A stretch of DNA of 64,000 nucleotides from Streptomyces sp. NRRL B-24484 (GCF_000717715.1 NZ_JOAI01000012.1:1-64000); one strand, 5' to 3'. Numbered from the stretch's first letter, positions 7,661 through 15,592 are shown. Made by a program: numbers and translations. Notes: generated by a model not told the origin, from the sequence alone.

Positions 7661-7834
7661 TCAGTGTTTGAAGACGTCCTTCGCCTTGGCGCCGGCCTGC
7701 TTGGCGTCGCCCTTCATCTGCTCGGCGCGCCCCTCGGCCTCCAGGCTGCGGTTGCCGGTGGCGGCGCCGGCGGCCTTCTTCGCCATGCCCTTGACTTCCT
7801 CGGCCTTGTGGGCGGTTTTCTTGCCGATACCCAT
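7661..7834 (-). CDS. CsbD-like stress protein
   Basis: A 57-residue CsbD-family protein: MGIGKKTAHKAEEVKGMAKK, AAGAATGNRSLEAEGRAEQM and KGDAKQAGAKAKDVFKH. CsbD proteins are small, highly charged, helical and induced by general stress in many bacteria; their biochemical role is unknown. The ATG at 7834 is chosen because AAGGAGAT lies just upstream. An upstream in-frame start would add 15 residues outside the family. It follows the membrane/coiled-coil gene on the same strand at 50 bases and may share its promoter. Confidence 0.85.
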   Translation of the reverse strand: MGIGKKTAHKAEEVKGMAKKAAGAATGNRSLEAEGRAEQMKGDAKQAGAKAKDVFKH

Positions 7835-7884
7835 GGCTGATCTCCTTCTCGCGTGTCGTGACGTGGTGGCAGTTGCCACCTGCC

Positions 7885-8517
7885 TCAGCGGGGGGCGGAA
7901 CTGTGCCCGAACAGGTGCAGCCCGTGCTGCCCGTCGGGCTCCGGCTCGTCGTCCGCGCGCGGGTTGCCGTCGCCCTCCGAGGGCATCGGGGCCACGCGGG
8001 TGCCGGCCGACTCCGAGGGCATCGGGGCCACGCGGGTGCCGGCCGTCTGCTCGCGGAAGGCGCGGCGCTGATCACTCATCAACTCGTCCCGCTGCCGGGC
8101 GAGGTCGTCGCGCTGCGCGGCGAGGGCGTCGCGTTCGCCGGCGATGCCGTCCCGGTCCCGGCCGGCGGCCGAGGTCGCCTCCGCGAGGGCGGCATCGCGC
8201 TGGTCGACCAGGTCGTCGCGGCTCTCGGCGACGGCCGCCGTCTCACGGCGGGAGTCGCGCAGTCCGTGGCGTGCCTCGCTGCCGCGACGTGAGGAACGGC
8301 GCGCGCCGGTCAACAGGAGTCCGAGTCCGAGCATGCCCGCCGCCCCGACGATGATGCCGAAGAGGAAGAGCGTGCCGGTGGAGCCGGTCATGTGGTGTCC
8401 GAACACCGAGAACGCATTCGTGAGTTCGTGTGCAGCGCCGGTGTTGGTGAATATTCCGGCGACTGCGACAACGGCCGCGGCCACCAGAACAAGAAGTCCG
8501 AGAAGAACAAAGATCAT
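7885..8517 (-). CDS. Two-helix membrane protein with coiled-coil tail
   Basis: A 210-residue protein with two predicted membrane helices (about residues 2-24 and 48-70) and a long charged helical region (about 90-165; repeated RD, RDDL and QRD units) that looks like a coiled coil. The C-terminus carries two tandem copies of AGTRVAPMPSE. No enzyme motif is visible and I do not recognise a named family. It is transcribed divergently from the TetR regulator across a 123-base region rich in inverted repeats, so it is a probable target of that repressor. It lies just upstream of the CsbD-like gene. Confidence 0.78.
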   Translation of the reverse strand: MIFVLLGLLVLVAAAVVAVAGIFTNTGAAHELTNAFSVFGHHMTGSTGTLFLFGIIVGAAGMLGLGLLLTGARRSSRRGSEARHGLRDSRRETAAVAESRDDLVDQRDAALAEATSAAGRDRDGIAGERDALAAQRDDLARQRDELMSDQRRAFREQTAGTRVAPMPSESAGTRVAPMPSEGDGNPRADDEPEPDGQHGLHLFGHSSAPR

Positions 8518-8530
8518 GACGACTCCCGAA

Positions 8531-8607
8531 GGTCTACGTTATATACCTACAGCTAACTCCGGGCGTAGACTTATAGCTACACCGTAGGTCTACGAACTTT
8601 AAGTTCG
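8531..8607. promoter_or_regulatory. Divergent promoter with inverted repeats, probable TetR operator
   Basis: Between the divergent membrane-protein and TetR genes lie repeated GTCTACG/CGTAGAC elements (8532-8538, 8564-8570, 8588-8594) and a 15-base palindrome CGAACTTTAAGTTCG centred on 8600. The segment is AT-rich compared with its surroundings (TTATATACC, CTTATAGCTAC) and could hold promoters for both genes. Palindromes beside a tetR-type gene usually bind its product; this assignment is inferred. Confidence 0.6.
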
Positions 8608-8640
8608 TCGGCGGTTACCACGAGCGACAGGAGGACCGAC

Positions 8641-9465
8641 ATGCCCCAGACCCCGGCCGACCCGGCCGTCCGGGAACACGCTCGACACACGGACGGAAAG
8701 CTGAGCCGCGAGCGAATGCTCGCCTGCGCGCTGGAGATCATCGACTGCGATGGCGTGGAGAAACTGTCCATGCGCCGCCTGGCCCGCGCCCTCGACCACG
8801 ACCCGATGAGCCTCTACCGCTACGCCGCCAACAAGGCCGCCCTGCTCGACGGCGTCGCCGAGACGGTCCTCGGCCAACTCACGGTCGATTCCACCGACCC
8901 CGACTGGGCGGCCCAACTGCGCGCAGTCGCCCGCGACTACCGACGGCTCGCCCTCGAGCACCCCAACGTCGTACCGCTCCTGGTCACCCGGCCCCTGGCA
9001 ACCCCGCTGGCCCTGCGCCCCCGGGGCACGCTCCGCCCGCTCGAAGCCGTTCTAGCCCTGCTCACCCGGGCCGGCTTCGACGGCCCCGACGCGCTGCACA
9101 TCTACCGCGCCCTGTTCGGGTTCCTGCACGGCCACGTCCTCAACGAACTCCAGGAACTCATCGACAACCCCGAGGAGACCGACGACCTGCTGCGCCTGGG
9201 ACTCCACCGCCTGCCGCTCGGCGAATTCCCCCTCCTGCGCTCCCTCGCCACCGCCCTCGCCACCTACGACGGCGCCGCCGAACTCGAGCGCGGCCTCGAC
9301 ATCCTCCTCACCGGCCTGACCACCACCCTCACCCCCCGGCCCGGAACGCCGACGAGCGCCGGACACAAACACCGGACTCCGCGGACCACGACCGGGGCCG
9401 GCAGACGCAAACCCTCTGGAACGGAGAACGAGAACAGGAAAGGCAAAGCACCTTCCCCGCACTGA
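8641..9465 (+). CDS. TetR/AcrR family transcriptional regulator
   Basis: A 274-residue repressor with an N-terminal TetR helix-turn-helix (about residues 20-70; ALEIIDCDGVEKLSMRRLAR, DHDPMSLYRYAANKAALLDG). The C-terminal ligand-binding region resembles the TetR_C type (HPNVVPLLVTRPL, ALFGFLHGHVLNE). The last 50 residues are polar and probably disordered. AGGAGG precedes the ATG. The gene diverges from a membrane-protein/CsbD pair, and the intervening palindromes make self-regulation and control of that pair likely. The ligand is unknown. Confidence 0.9.
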   Translation: MPQTPADPAVREHARHTDGKLSRERMLACALEIIDCDGVEKLSMRRLARALDHDPMSLYRYAANKAALLDGVAETVLGQLTVDSTDPDWAAQLRAVARDYRRLALEHPNVVPLLVTRPLATPLALRPRGTLRPLEAVLALLTRAGFDGPDALHIYRALFGFLHGHVLNELQELIDNPEETDDLLRLGLHRLPLGEFPLLRSLATALATYDGAAELERGLDILLTGLTTTLTPRPGTPTSAGHKHRTPRTTTGAGRRKPSGTENENRKGKAPSPH

Positions 9466-9504
9466 CGGAGAACCACGAGGGGGGAACCTGCAACGGAGAC
9501 CATC

Positions 9505-9660
9505 GTGATCATTCTCGGAGCCATCCTCCTCGTCATCGGACTCGTCGCCGGCATCGGCTTCCTGTGGACCATCGGCGCCGTCCTGGTCGTCATCGGCCTG
9601 ATCCTGTGGATCATGGGCGCGGTCGGCCACCAGGTCGGCAGCCGCCCCCACTACTACTGA
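9505..9660 (+). CDS. Small two-helix membrane protein
   Basis: A 51-residue protein starting at GTG 9505: MIILGAILLVIGLVAGIGFL, then WTIGAVLVVIGLILWIMGAV and a short polar tail GHQVGSRPHYY. Nearly the whole protein is two hydrophobic helices. Similar tiny membrane proteins are common in actinobacteria near stress genes, with no known function. GGAGA lies upstream of the start and a long hairpin follows the stop, which supports a real gene. It is 40 bases after the TetR gene and probably co-transcribed. Confidence 0.75.
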   Translation: MIILGAILLVIGLVAGIGFLWTIGAVLVVIGLILWIMGAVGHQVGSRPHYY

Positions 9661-9685
9661 GACGCACCCCCGTCCCTCCCCCAGG

Positions 9686-9722
9686 CCCGGCGGCACAGTC
9701 GGTTCCGACCGTGCCGCCGGGC
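9686..9722 (+). terminator. Hairpin terminator after small membrane protein
   Basis: CCCGGCGGCAC pairs with GTGCCGCCGGG around an inner GTCGG/CCGAC stem with a two-base loop, 26 bases after the stop at 9660. There is no T-tract, as is common for high-GC actinobacterial terminators. Confidence 0.75.
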
Positions 9723-10190
9723 CGCTCACGGCCGAGGCCGCGGCACTCCCGCCAAGCCACCGGCGCCGACCGGCCGGTTGAGGACAGCGGTCCGGCGCGC
9801 TGCAACACCCGCATCCCATCGCCGAGACGAGCGCAGCGCCCAGGCCGAACAAGGCGGGGCCATTCGCCGGCACAGATGCCCCACCGGTCGGCACGGTCAA
9901 GGCCCTGGACTGTAGACATGGTCGCTGCGGACGCCGGAGTGGTGGTCAATCGCGCACTTTTACCCGGTACGGGTTGCGGAGCCCGTAACGGAGACCAGGC
10001 CGGCGGTGGCGGTCCCGACCGCGGCATCGAGCCTCGGCCCTGTCGCACGCCAGCCGCCGCCCAGCGCGGCGTAGCGGCGTTGCCCTTATAGCGGATCCAG
10101 CAACCACTGGTCGGGCGCGCACAACCTCAGCATGCGTGGCCCAGATCGGACGGATCCATCCCCCCGGCTCCCGTCGCAGGAGCGGCACGA
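9723..10190. other. Intergenic region without recognised gene
   Basis: About 470 bases lie between the TetR-side terminator and the hairpin serving the minus-strand SRPBCC gene. No frame shows a family motif or a convincing start with a ribosome-binding site. No tRNA, IS end or strong repeat was seen. Confidence 0.5.
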
Positions 10191-10193
10191 TTG

Positions 10194-10227
10194 AGGGGCG
10201 GCCGGGCCCTTCGCCCGGCCGCCCCCT
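10194..10227 (-). terminator. Hairpin terminator of the SRPBCC gene
   Basis: GGGGCGGCCGGGC and GCCCGGCCGCCCC form a 13-base-pair stem around CCTTC. It lies about 60 bases beyond the stop of the minus-strand SRPBCC gene. Confidence 0.75.
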
Positions 10228-10285
10228 CCGCCATCGGAAGGCGGCGCCGTAACTCGCCGGTGGGAATGGGAGGATTGTTCGACGG

Positions 10286-11422
10286 TCAGCGGCGGGCGCG
10301 GTCGTCGTCCTCCTCCTCATCCGGTTCGAAGTCCTCGTACTCGTCCTCGTCCTCGTCCTCCGGAGCGTCCTCTTCGTACTCCGCCTCGTCGTCGTACTCG
10401 TCCTCGGTGTCACCCTCCGTGGGTTCGTCCTCGTCGTCGTACTCGTCCTCGGTGTCACCCTCTGCAGGCTCGTCCTCGTCGTCGTACTCGTCCTCGGTGT
10501 CACCCTCTGCAGGCTCGTCCTCGTCCTCGTCCTCGTACTCCTGGTCCTCGCCTTCCTGGTCCTCCCGCTCCCGGGCGGCCTCCTCCTCTTCCATGGCCTC
10601 GTCATGGGTCTTGACGACCTCGCCGTCGCGGATCTCGCCGCGCCAGCCCTCGGCCTCGTCGTTGGTCAGGGAGACGTAGCGCTGGAAGTTCTTGAAGTCC
10701 AGCCGCAGGCGGCGGCCCTGGGCGCGCCAGATGTTCCCGGTCTTCTCGAAGAAGCCCGCGGGGTAGTACTCGACGACGAGGACGATGCGGGTCAGCGTGG
10801 GAGTGATCTCGTGGAAGCTCACAGCGCCGCGGGTGCTGCCCTTGGCACCCTGCGAAGTCCACACGATGCGCTCGTCCGGCACCTGCTCCTGGACGGTGGC
10901 CTTGAAACTCCGCTTCGACGGCCCGACCTTGACCTTCCAGTCGGTGGTGACCTCGTCGCCCTGGGAGACGCTCTGCACTCCCTTGGCAAAACCACTGAAG
11001 TCCTCGTACTTGGTCCAGTGGTCGTACGCGGTACGCACGGGCACCCCGACGTCGAGGGTCTCGATCATGTTCATCGGCTTCTTGCCGGACTTCCGCCCGG
11101 GCTTGCCGCCCCCGCCGAACGCCCCCTTGACCTTGTCGACGACGTTGTCCTTGACGCTCTTCGCCTTCTCACCGAGGAAGGCCTTGATCGGCGAGTCACC
11201 CTGCAGGACACGGGCACCGACCTTCGGCAGCACTCCGCCGTTCTCGGCGACCTCCCCGAGCTGCCCCGTCAGGTCGGAGACCTTGTCGCCGGCCTTCTCG
11301 ACCAAGTGCTCCACCTGGGCCCCGAGAAAGTGGACGGCCTCCTCACGCAACTTGTCGAAACCCGATTTTTCGGACGACTCTTCCGGGGACTTCTCGCGCG
11401 ACTCACGTTCCGTCGTGGCCAT
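10286..11422 (-). CDS. SRPBCC protein with acidic repeat tail (gas-vesicle-associated type)
   Basis: A 378-residue protein. Residues 1-110 are charged and helical, with a Gly/Lys linker GGGGKPGRKSGKK. Residues about 115-265 form an SRPBCC domain (IETLDVGVPVRTAYDHWTKY, VPDERIVWTSQGAKGSTRGA, VVEYYPAGFFEKTGNIWRAQ, GRRLRL). Residues 280-378 are an extremely acidic tail with three tandem 15-residue repeats of EPAEGDTEDEYDDED. Proteins with this layout sit in Streptomyces gas vesicle clusters, where I recall the name GvpZ; the symbol is left blank because the match is from memory. It starts 3 bases after the upstream gene's stop, with AGGAGG overlapping that stop, so translation is probably coupled. 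Confidence 0.85.
   Translation of the reverse strand: MATTERESREKSPEESSEKSGFDKLREEAVHFLGAQVEHLVEKAGDKVSDLTGQLGEVAENGGVLPKVGARVLQGDSPIKAFLGEKAKSVKDNVVDKVKGAFGGGGKPGRKSGKKPMNMIETLDVGVPVRTAYDHWTKYEDFSGFAKGVQSVSQGDEVTTDWKVKVGPSKRSFKATVQEQVPDERIVWTSQGAKGSTRGAVSFHEITPTLTRIVLVVEYYPAGFFEKTGNIWRAQGRRLRLDFKNFQRYVSLTNDEAEGWRGEIRDGEVVKTHDEAMEEEEAAREREDQEGEDQEYEDEDEDEPAEGDTEDEYDDEDEPAEGDTEDEYDDEDEPTEGDTEDEYDDEAEYEEDAPEDEDEDEYEDFEPDEEEDDDRARR
10387..10525 (-). repeat. Three tandem 45-bp repeats in an acidic tail
   Basis: Copies begin near 10387, 10432 and 10477 and encode the 15-residue unit EPAEGDTEDEYDDED with few changes (one copy has T for A). The array lies inside the SRPBCC coding sequence and is in frame, so slippage would change tail length by whole units. 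Confidence 0.85.
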
Positions 11423-11425
11423 GGC

Positions 11426-12216
11426 CTACCTCCTGCCGGTGGAGCGTGTGGAGGACCTGCTGGATGCGGTCTTCTTCGCCGCACTCTTCCTGGCCGGGGC
11501 GTCTGCCTTCGGGCCCGCAGTCTTCTTGGCCGGGGCCTTCGCCGATCTGGTGCGGCTCGCCGAACGCTTGGCGGCGGGAGCGGTCTTCGCCGGCGCCTTC
11601 TTGGCAGCCGGGGCCGCCTTCTTGACCGCAGTCTTCTTGGCCGGCGCCGCGCGACCCTTTGAACCTCCGGCGGCGGAGGCGCTCTTCGCAGGCGCCTTCC
11701 TGGCCGGGGCCTTCTTCGCAGGCTTGCGTTCGGGCGACGGCTCGGGCTCGGCCCTGGGGGCCGGCCGCGAGGCACGCCCGGCGCCGCTCGTGGCTGCGCG
11801 ACGCCCCGCAGCCCTCTTCTGCCGCGGCTCCTCCGGCTCCTCGGGCTCTTCCTCGTCCTCCGGCTCCTCGGGCTCTTCCTCGTCCTCCGGCTCCTCGGGC
11901 TCTTCCTCGTCCTCCGGCTCGTGCGCTCGTGCAGGGATTCGGCGAACTCGCCGACACGCCGGTTGGCCACAGCGACCAATGCCTTCTTGCCCGTCTCCAG
12001 GAGCTCCCCCTTGACCTGCTCGCTGAGCTCCGCGACCTGCGGAACCTCACCCAGCTTCTTGAGCCCTTCGGTGGCGAGCTGCTTCGGATCGAGGCCGAAC
12101 CGCCTTCCGGCGATGTACGTCGCGACGGCGAAGGCGAGCCGCCCCTTCTTCGTGCGTCCGAGCACGTATCCGCCGGCGACGGCGGCGCCCAGAGCGACCT
12201 TGGTGGTGTTGTTCAT
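11426..12216 (-). pseudogene. Gas-vesicle-associated Lys/Ala-rich protein, frameshifted
   Basis: From ATG 12216 the frame encodes NNTTKVALGAAVAGGYVLGR, LAFAVATYIAGRRFGLDPKQ and LLETGKKALVAVANRRVGEF. After LHERT near 11920 the original frame becomes an arginine-rich nonsense run. One base over, the frame reads EPEDEEEPEEPEDEEEP and then a long Ala/Lys/Pro tail (KKAPARKAPAKSA, KKTAVKKAAPAAKKAPA) ending SSTRSTGRR at a TAG at 11426-11428. The tail resembles histone-H1-like proteins, and the layout resembles the protein I recall as GvpY of Streptomyces gas vesicle clusters. The single-base shift lies at the edge of an acidic tandem repeat and may be real or a sequencing error. Translational coupling to the SRPBCC gene is likely. 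Confidence 0.65.
11831..11919 (-). repeat. Tandem 27-bp repeats encoding EEPEDEEEP
   Basis: About three copies of a 27-base unit (TCCTCGGGCTCTTCCTCG plus nine bases on the plus strand) encode the acidic nonapeptide hinge of the gas-vesicle-associated protein. The reading-frame break lies at the 5' edge of this array. Confidence 0.8.
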
Positions 12217-12645
12217 GAAGTCATCCCTTCGGCCCGTGCCCCCTTCCCGATCGGGCACCGCGTCCAGGGGCACACACGACGGTGCGAGGGCCCTTGCCCA
12301 CGACGGGGAGCGATGCTCCGGGCGCGCCACCAGGTTCCCGGCGAGCGCCGGACACACGCGACGCGGCCGAGGGGCCTGATCCACCACGGCACGCGGGGAC
12401 GTCATGATGTCCCGTCACTTCCCGACGACGGGGACCGAGCGCGACTCGGGCGCGTCATCGGGGGCAGGCGACCGTCCAGCGTCTCCCCATCCGCCCCAAC
12501 CCGAAACGACGGTGCAGCCGCGCACGTCCGCTCGACGAGAAGGGCGAACTGCTCGCCCACAAGCGGATCCGCCGCTACAGCGGCGCAGCGTCGTGTTGCG
12601 ACGGCGGTCCGGGTCCTTGCGGCCGCTGTGGGGCAGGGTGCATAT
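12217..12645. other. Divergent intergenic region
   Basis: About 430 bases separate the minus-strand gas-vesicle-associated gene from the plus-strand phosphatase. I see a ribosome-binding site (GAAGGGA) for the minus gene at the left end and GGGCAGGG for the plus gene at the right end. No additional gene, repeat or clear operator was recognised. Confidence 0.45.
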
Positions 12646-13989
12646 GTGGATGAATATGACGTGGACGAGGCGCTGCAGCAGGCGCTCGACCGGCTGACCG
12701 CGCTCGCGCACATCAGTTCGGCGCTGGCCGGCACCCTGGATGCGCGGGCCGGGCTGGAGCGGGCCTGCCGGATTCTCGCGCAGCGCCTGGGCGACTGGTG
12801 CGCGATCGACCTGCTCGCCGACGACGGGCGCCTGGAACGGATCACCGCCTCCCGCCGCGGCACCCCGCCGCGGGACGACGGGCGGTCGGCAACCGTGACG
12901 CGGCCGCCGGAGGCCGCGACCGGCCCGCTCGCCCGGGTGCTGCGCGGCGCCGGCCCGCTGCTGCTCGCCGAGGCCGATCTGCGCCCCGTGCTCCGGCACG
13001 ATCCGTGGGACGCCGCCGAGGACCGCGCCCTGGCACAGCACGAGGCCGCGTGCGCGGTGATCGCGCCGCTGCGCTCCCGCCGGGAGGTCCTCGGCGCCGT
13101 GACCGTCGCCCGCGCCGGTAACCGGCCCCCGCTCACGGAATCTGACCTGCCACTGGTCGAGGACATCGCCCACCGCATCGCCCTCGCGATCGACAACGCC
13201 CGCCTGCACCGGGAAACCGAGCACATCGCCGAACGCCTCCAGCGCTCCCTGCTCCCCGCCGTCCCCCAACCGAACCACCTCACCCTGGCCGCACGGTACG
13301 CGCCCGCGCACGGCACCGCCGAGGTCGGCGGCGACTGGTACGACGCCTTCGTTCTCCCCGCCGGGCGGACCGCACTGATCATCGGCGACGTCACCGGCCA
13401 CGACCTGCATGCGGCCGTCACCATGAGCCAGCTGCGCAACATGCTCCGCGGCATCGCCTGCGACCGCCGGGAACCGCCCGGCCGGATCCTGCACCGCCTC
13501 GACCTCGCCCAGCACGCCCTCTACCCCGGCACGACCGCCTCCTGCGTCTATGCCATCGTCCAAGGGCCGACGGGTGGGCCGTGGCAGCTCGACCACGCCG
13601 GCGCCGGCCACCCGCCGCCGCTGCTGGTCACCCGCGACGGCGACACCCGCTTCCTCGAAGGCGGCGCCGGCGTCCTCCTCGGCGTCGACACCGCCCTGCC
13701 ACGCCCCAGCGCCACTGATCCGCTGCCGCCGCTGTCCACCGTCCTGCTCTACACCGACGGCCTGATCGAACGCCGCGGCGAAAACCTCGACCGCGGCCTG
13801 GCCCGGCTGCGCCAGCACGCCGCCGCCCTCTCCCGCGAGACCCCCGACACCCTTTGCGACGAACTCCTCACCGGCCTCGCCCCCGACGCCACCGACGACA
13901 TCGCCCTCCTCGCCCTGCGCATCCCCACCGCCGGCGCAGGCCGAACCGCACGGCCACACCCTGAGCACCGGCCCACGCTGCCGGCATGA
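12646..13989 (+). CDS. GAF-SpoIIE/PP2C serine phosphatase
   Basis: A protein of about 447 residues with an N-terminal GAF domain (about residues 15-185; LTALAHISSALAGTLDARAG, EDIAHRIALAIDNARLHRE) and a C-terminal SpoIIE/PP2C-type phosphatase domain (about 200-430). Phosphatase motifs include EVGGDWYDAF, GDVTGHDLHAAVTMSQLR, LDHAGAGHPPPLLV, LLYTDGLIERRGE and DDIALLALR, supplying the metal-binding aspartates. Such enzymes dephosphorylate STAS-type anti-sigma antagonists. The GTG at 12646 is chosen as the start; GTG 12628 is possible. Broken STAS and PAS genes converge on it, which suggests a former partner-switch module. Confidence 0.88.
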   Translation: MDEYDVDEALQQALDRLTALAHISSALAGTLDARAGLERACRILAQRLGDWCAIDLLADDGRLERITASRRGTPPRDDGRSATVTRPPEAATGPLARVLRGAGPLLLAEADLRPVLRHDPWDAAEDRALAQHEAACAVIAPLRSRREVLGAVTVARAGNRPPLTESDLPLVEDIAHRIALAIDNARLHRETEHIAERLQRSLLPAVPQPNHLTLAARYAPAHGTAEVGGDWYDAFVLPAGRTALIIGDVTGHDLHAAVTMSQLRNMLRGIACDRREPPGRILHRLDLAQHALYPGTTASCVYAIVQGPTGGPWQLDHAGAGHPPPLLVTRDGDTRFLEGGAGVLLGVDTALPRPSATDPLPPLSTVLLYTDGLIERRGENLDRGLARLRQHAAALSRETPDTLCDELLTGLAPDATDDIALLALRIPTAGAGRTARPHPEHRPTLPA

Positions 13990-14483
13990 CCACGCCCGGG
14001 CCGGACCGGCGTCCCGGAGACCAGCGGCGGTACGCTGCCGGGGCGCTGAGAAGCCGCGCCGCGGTCCACCACACCGGGCATGACGGTGCCGTCGGCGCGC
14101 GCGAGGACGGCGCGGTCGCCGCTGACCCGCCTGCCCTGCGCGATGTCGGTGAGGATCGGGCGCTGGGCCGGCACACTGCCCGCGCCGGTGTCTGCCGGGT
14201 GCAGGGTGCGGTGTGCGTCCACGCCGATCAGCGTCCCCGGCGCATAGCCCAGCAGCCGCTCCGCCCACGGATTGCATGCGATCACCAGGCCAGCCGCGTC
14301 CACGGCGTACACCCCGGCTTCCACCGCCTCGAAGAGCGCGGCCAGCAGCGCACCACCCGCGACGGCGCTGTCGGAGGTGGATGCGACGGCATCCGTTCCT
14401 GGATGGCCCTGCGCTCCAGAAGCCCCCGAATCCCGGCCCGCGGAAGGGCCTCGTGCGCCGGGCCCGTCAGAAGCCGGATGCAC
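13990..14483 (-). pseudogene. PAS-domain protein, truncated and frameshifted
   Basis: From a GTG at 14483 with GGGAGG upstream, the minus strand encodes a polar N-terminus and a PAS domain: LFEAVEAGVYAVDAAGLVIA, NPWAERLLGYAPGTLIGVDA, then GRRVSGDRAVLARADGTVMP. Shortly after DGTVMP the frame is lost. One base over, PVWWTAARLL continues the expected strand, but neither frame extends into a further domain before converging on the phosphatase gene end. The usual C-terminal kinase or SpoIIE domain is absent. The start overlaps the 3' end of a STAS remnant, so the two were probably an operon. Confidence 0.65.
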
Positions 14484-14620
14484 GGCACGCCTCCCTCGCG
14501 TCGGCGAACACCTCGACCACCATGTCCAGCCCTGTCAGCTCCAGCAGCCGACGGACCTGCTCGCCGGGACCCGCCAGCCGCACACGGCCGCCCAACGCCC
14601 CGGCCCGCCGCATCCCAAGG
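14467..14620 (-). pseudogene. STAS-domain C-terminal remnant
   Basis: The minus strand encodes LGMRRAGALGGRVRLAGPGE, QVRRLLELTGLDMVVEVFAD and AREACRASGF before a stop at 14467. This is the second half of a STAS anti-sigma-antagonist domain (the usual LLxLTGLD...F segment). The first half with the phosphorylation loop is missing or out of frame beyond about 14620. Its end overlaps the PAS gene start by 17 bases. Confidence 0.6.
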
Positions 14621-14841
14621 GAGCGGAGGCGGTCTGGTCTACCCGCTGAACCGCAGCGTCGGGACGGATGCACCCATCCGGCATCCGGCCCAGGCCGGTG
14701 CCATCACCGTGGTGCGGGAACCGGGCTGCTCAGTCAGGTCATCGAGCGCGGGCGGAGCCGGCTCATGCGATTTTACGAGCTCGCCCGGAGCGTGAGGCCG
14801 TCCCCGGTGAACGGGTGCCGGCGGTCAAAAGGAGGCCCGGC

Positions 14842-14912
14842 AATGTCTGTCCACGTCGGGATCGACGTGCATCGCAAGCGGTCCCAGATCGCCGTGGTGG
14901 ACGAGAGAAGGA
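14842..14912 (+). mobile_element. IS110-type transposase N-terminal fragment
   Basis: After an AGGAGG, the ATG at 14842 begins SVHVGIDVHRKRSQIAVVDE, the N-terminal DEDD-type catalytic segment of IS110 family transposases (the first aspartate of the tetrad is in GIDVH). The match ends after about 23 residues and no further IS110 sequence follows. It is an insertion-sequence scar, not a functional element. Confidence 0.7.
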
Positions 14913-15265
14913 GAACGGGGCGCAGCACCGCGAGCCGCAGTGCACCGTCCAACATCCGAGGGGAACTTCACCACATCCCCTCTGACGAATACGCGACACC
15001 TCAACACGCGAGCCCACCAGTCGCAGCCATACTGCCACAATCCTTGCCGCAAGACACACCAGACATTCTTAATTTGCCGATCCCCAGATTCTCAAATTGC
15101 ATAGTTTTGCATCACCGCAGGCCAGCTGGGTGCGCAAGCTCGCCTGTGCGGTGAAATTTAGCTTCGATTTCGAGCGGAGGAACTCAGCGATCAAGTTCGG
15201 CAAGATAGTGGCTTCTGAAGTAAACCGCCCATCCCGGCCGAGCATATCCACTATCGTGCGATGAC
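14913..15265. other. Lower-GC stretch with no recognised gene
   Basis: This 350-base stretch is visibly poorer in GC than its surroundings (for example GACATTCTTAATTTGCCGAT and CAAATTGCATAGTTTTGCAT). A 67-codon minus-strand open frame spans 15069-15272 but has no clear ribosome-binding site or family motif. The composition suggests DNA of different origin between insertion-sequence scars. Confidence 0.5.
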
Positions 15266-15529
15266 ATGGCAATCAACAACTGGTCAGTGACTTACACGTC
15301 AGCGCACCCGATCCCGGGATCCGACGACAGGATTCCCGTTCGGGGCAAGCTAATGAACAGTCTCGCGGCCGCGATGAACGAAGAGCCCGTCACGGACTGG
15401 GTTTTCGAGGTCCGCGGCAAGATCGTCGATGGCATCGCCGAGTTCCAACGGCTGGTCGATGAGGCTGGGAGCGCCTCACCCGGCGAGTTCATCGCTCGCA
15501 CGAACGGTGTAGTCATCGCGTCCAGCTGA
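15266..15529 (+). CDS. Small hypothetical protein
   Basis: An 87-residue frame from ATG 15266: NNWSVTYTSAHPIPGSDDRI, LMNSLAAAMNEEPVTDWVFE, RGKIVDGIAEFQRLVDEAGS. Composition and hydrophobic spacing look protein-like, with a mixed fold and no membrane helix or signal peptide. I do not recognise a family. Codon third positions are less GC-biased than in neighbouring core genes, in line with foreign origin. It ends about 60 bases before the inverted repeat of an IS remnant. It may be a cargo or neighbour gene of the mobile elements, or a chance frame. Confidence 0.5.
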   Translation: MAINNWSVTYTSAHPIPGSDDRIPVRGKLMNSLAAAMNEEPVTDWVFEVRGKIVDGIAEFQRLVDEAGSASPGEFIARTNGVVIASS

Positions 15530-15592
15530 CCGCGCCTTTCAGGGCGGGCACCGATCGGGTGGCGGCTGGCCGGTCGGCGTGAGGGCAGAACG

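Noticed and set aside
10387..11919. Repeat arrays as a CRISPR
   Set aside because: The 45- and 27-base units are direct tandem coding repeats with no spacers, and they encode acidic tails in frame.
15069..15272. A 67-codon minus-strand frame in the low-GC segment
   Set aside because: It has no ribosome-binding site, overlaps the start of the plus-strand hypothetical gene and shows no family motif. It may be chance in AT-richer DNA.
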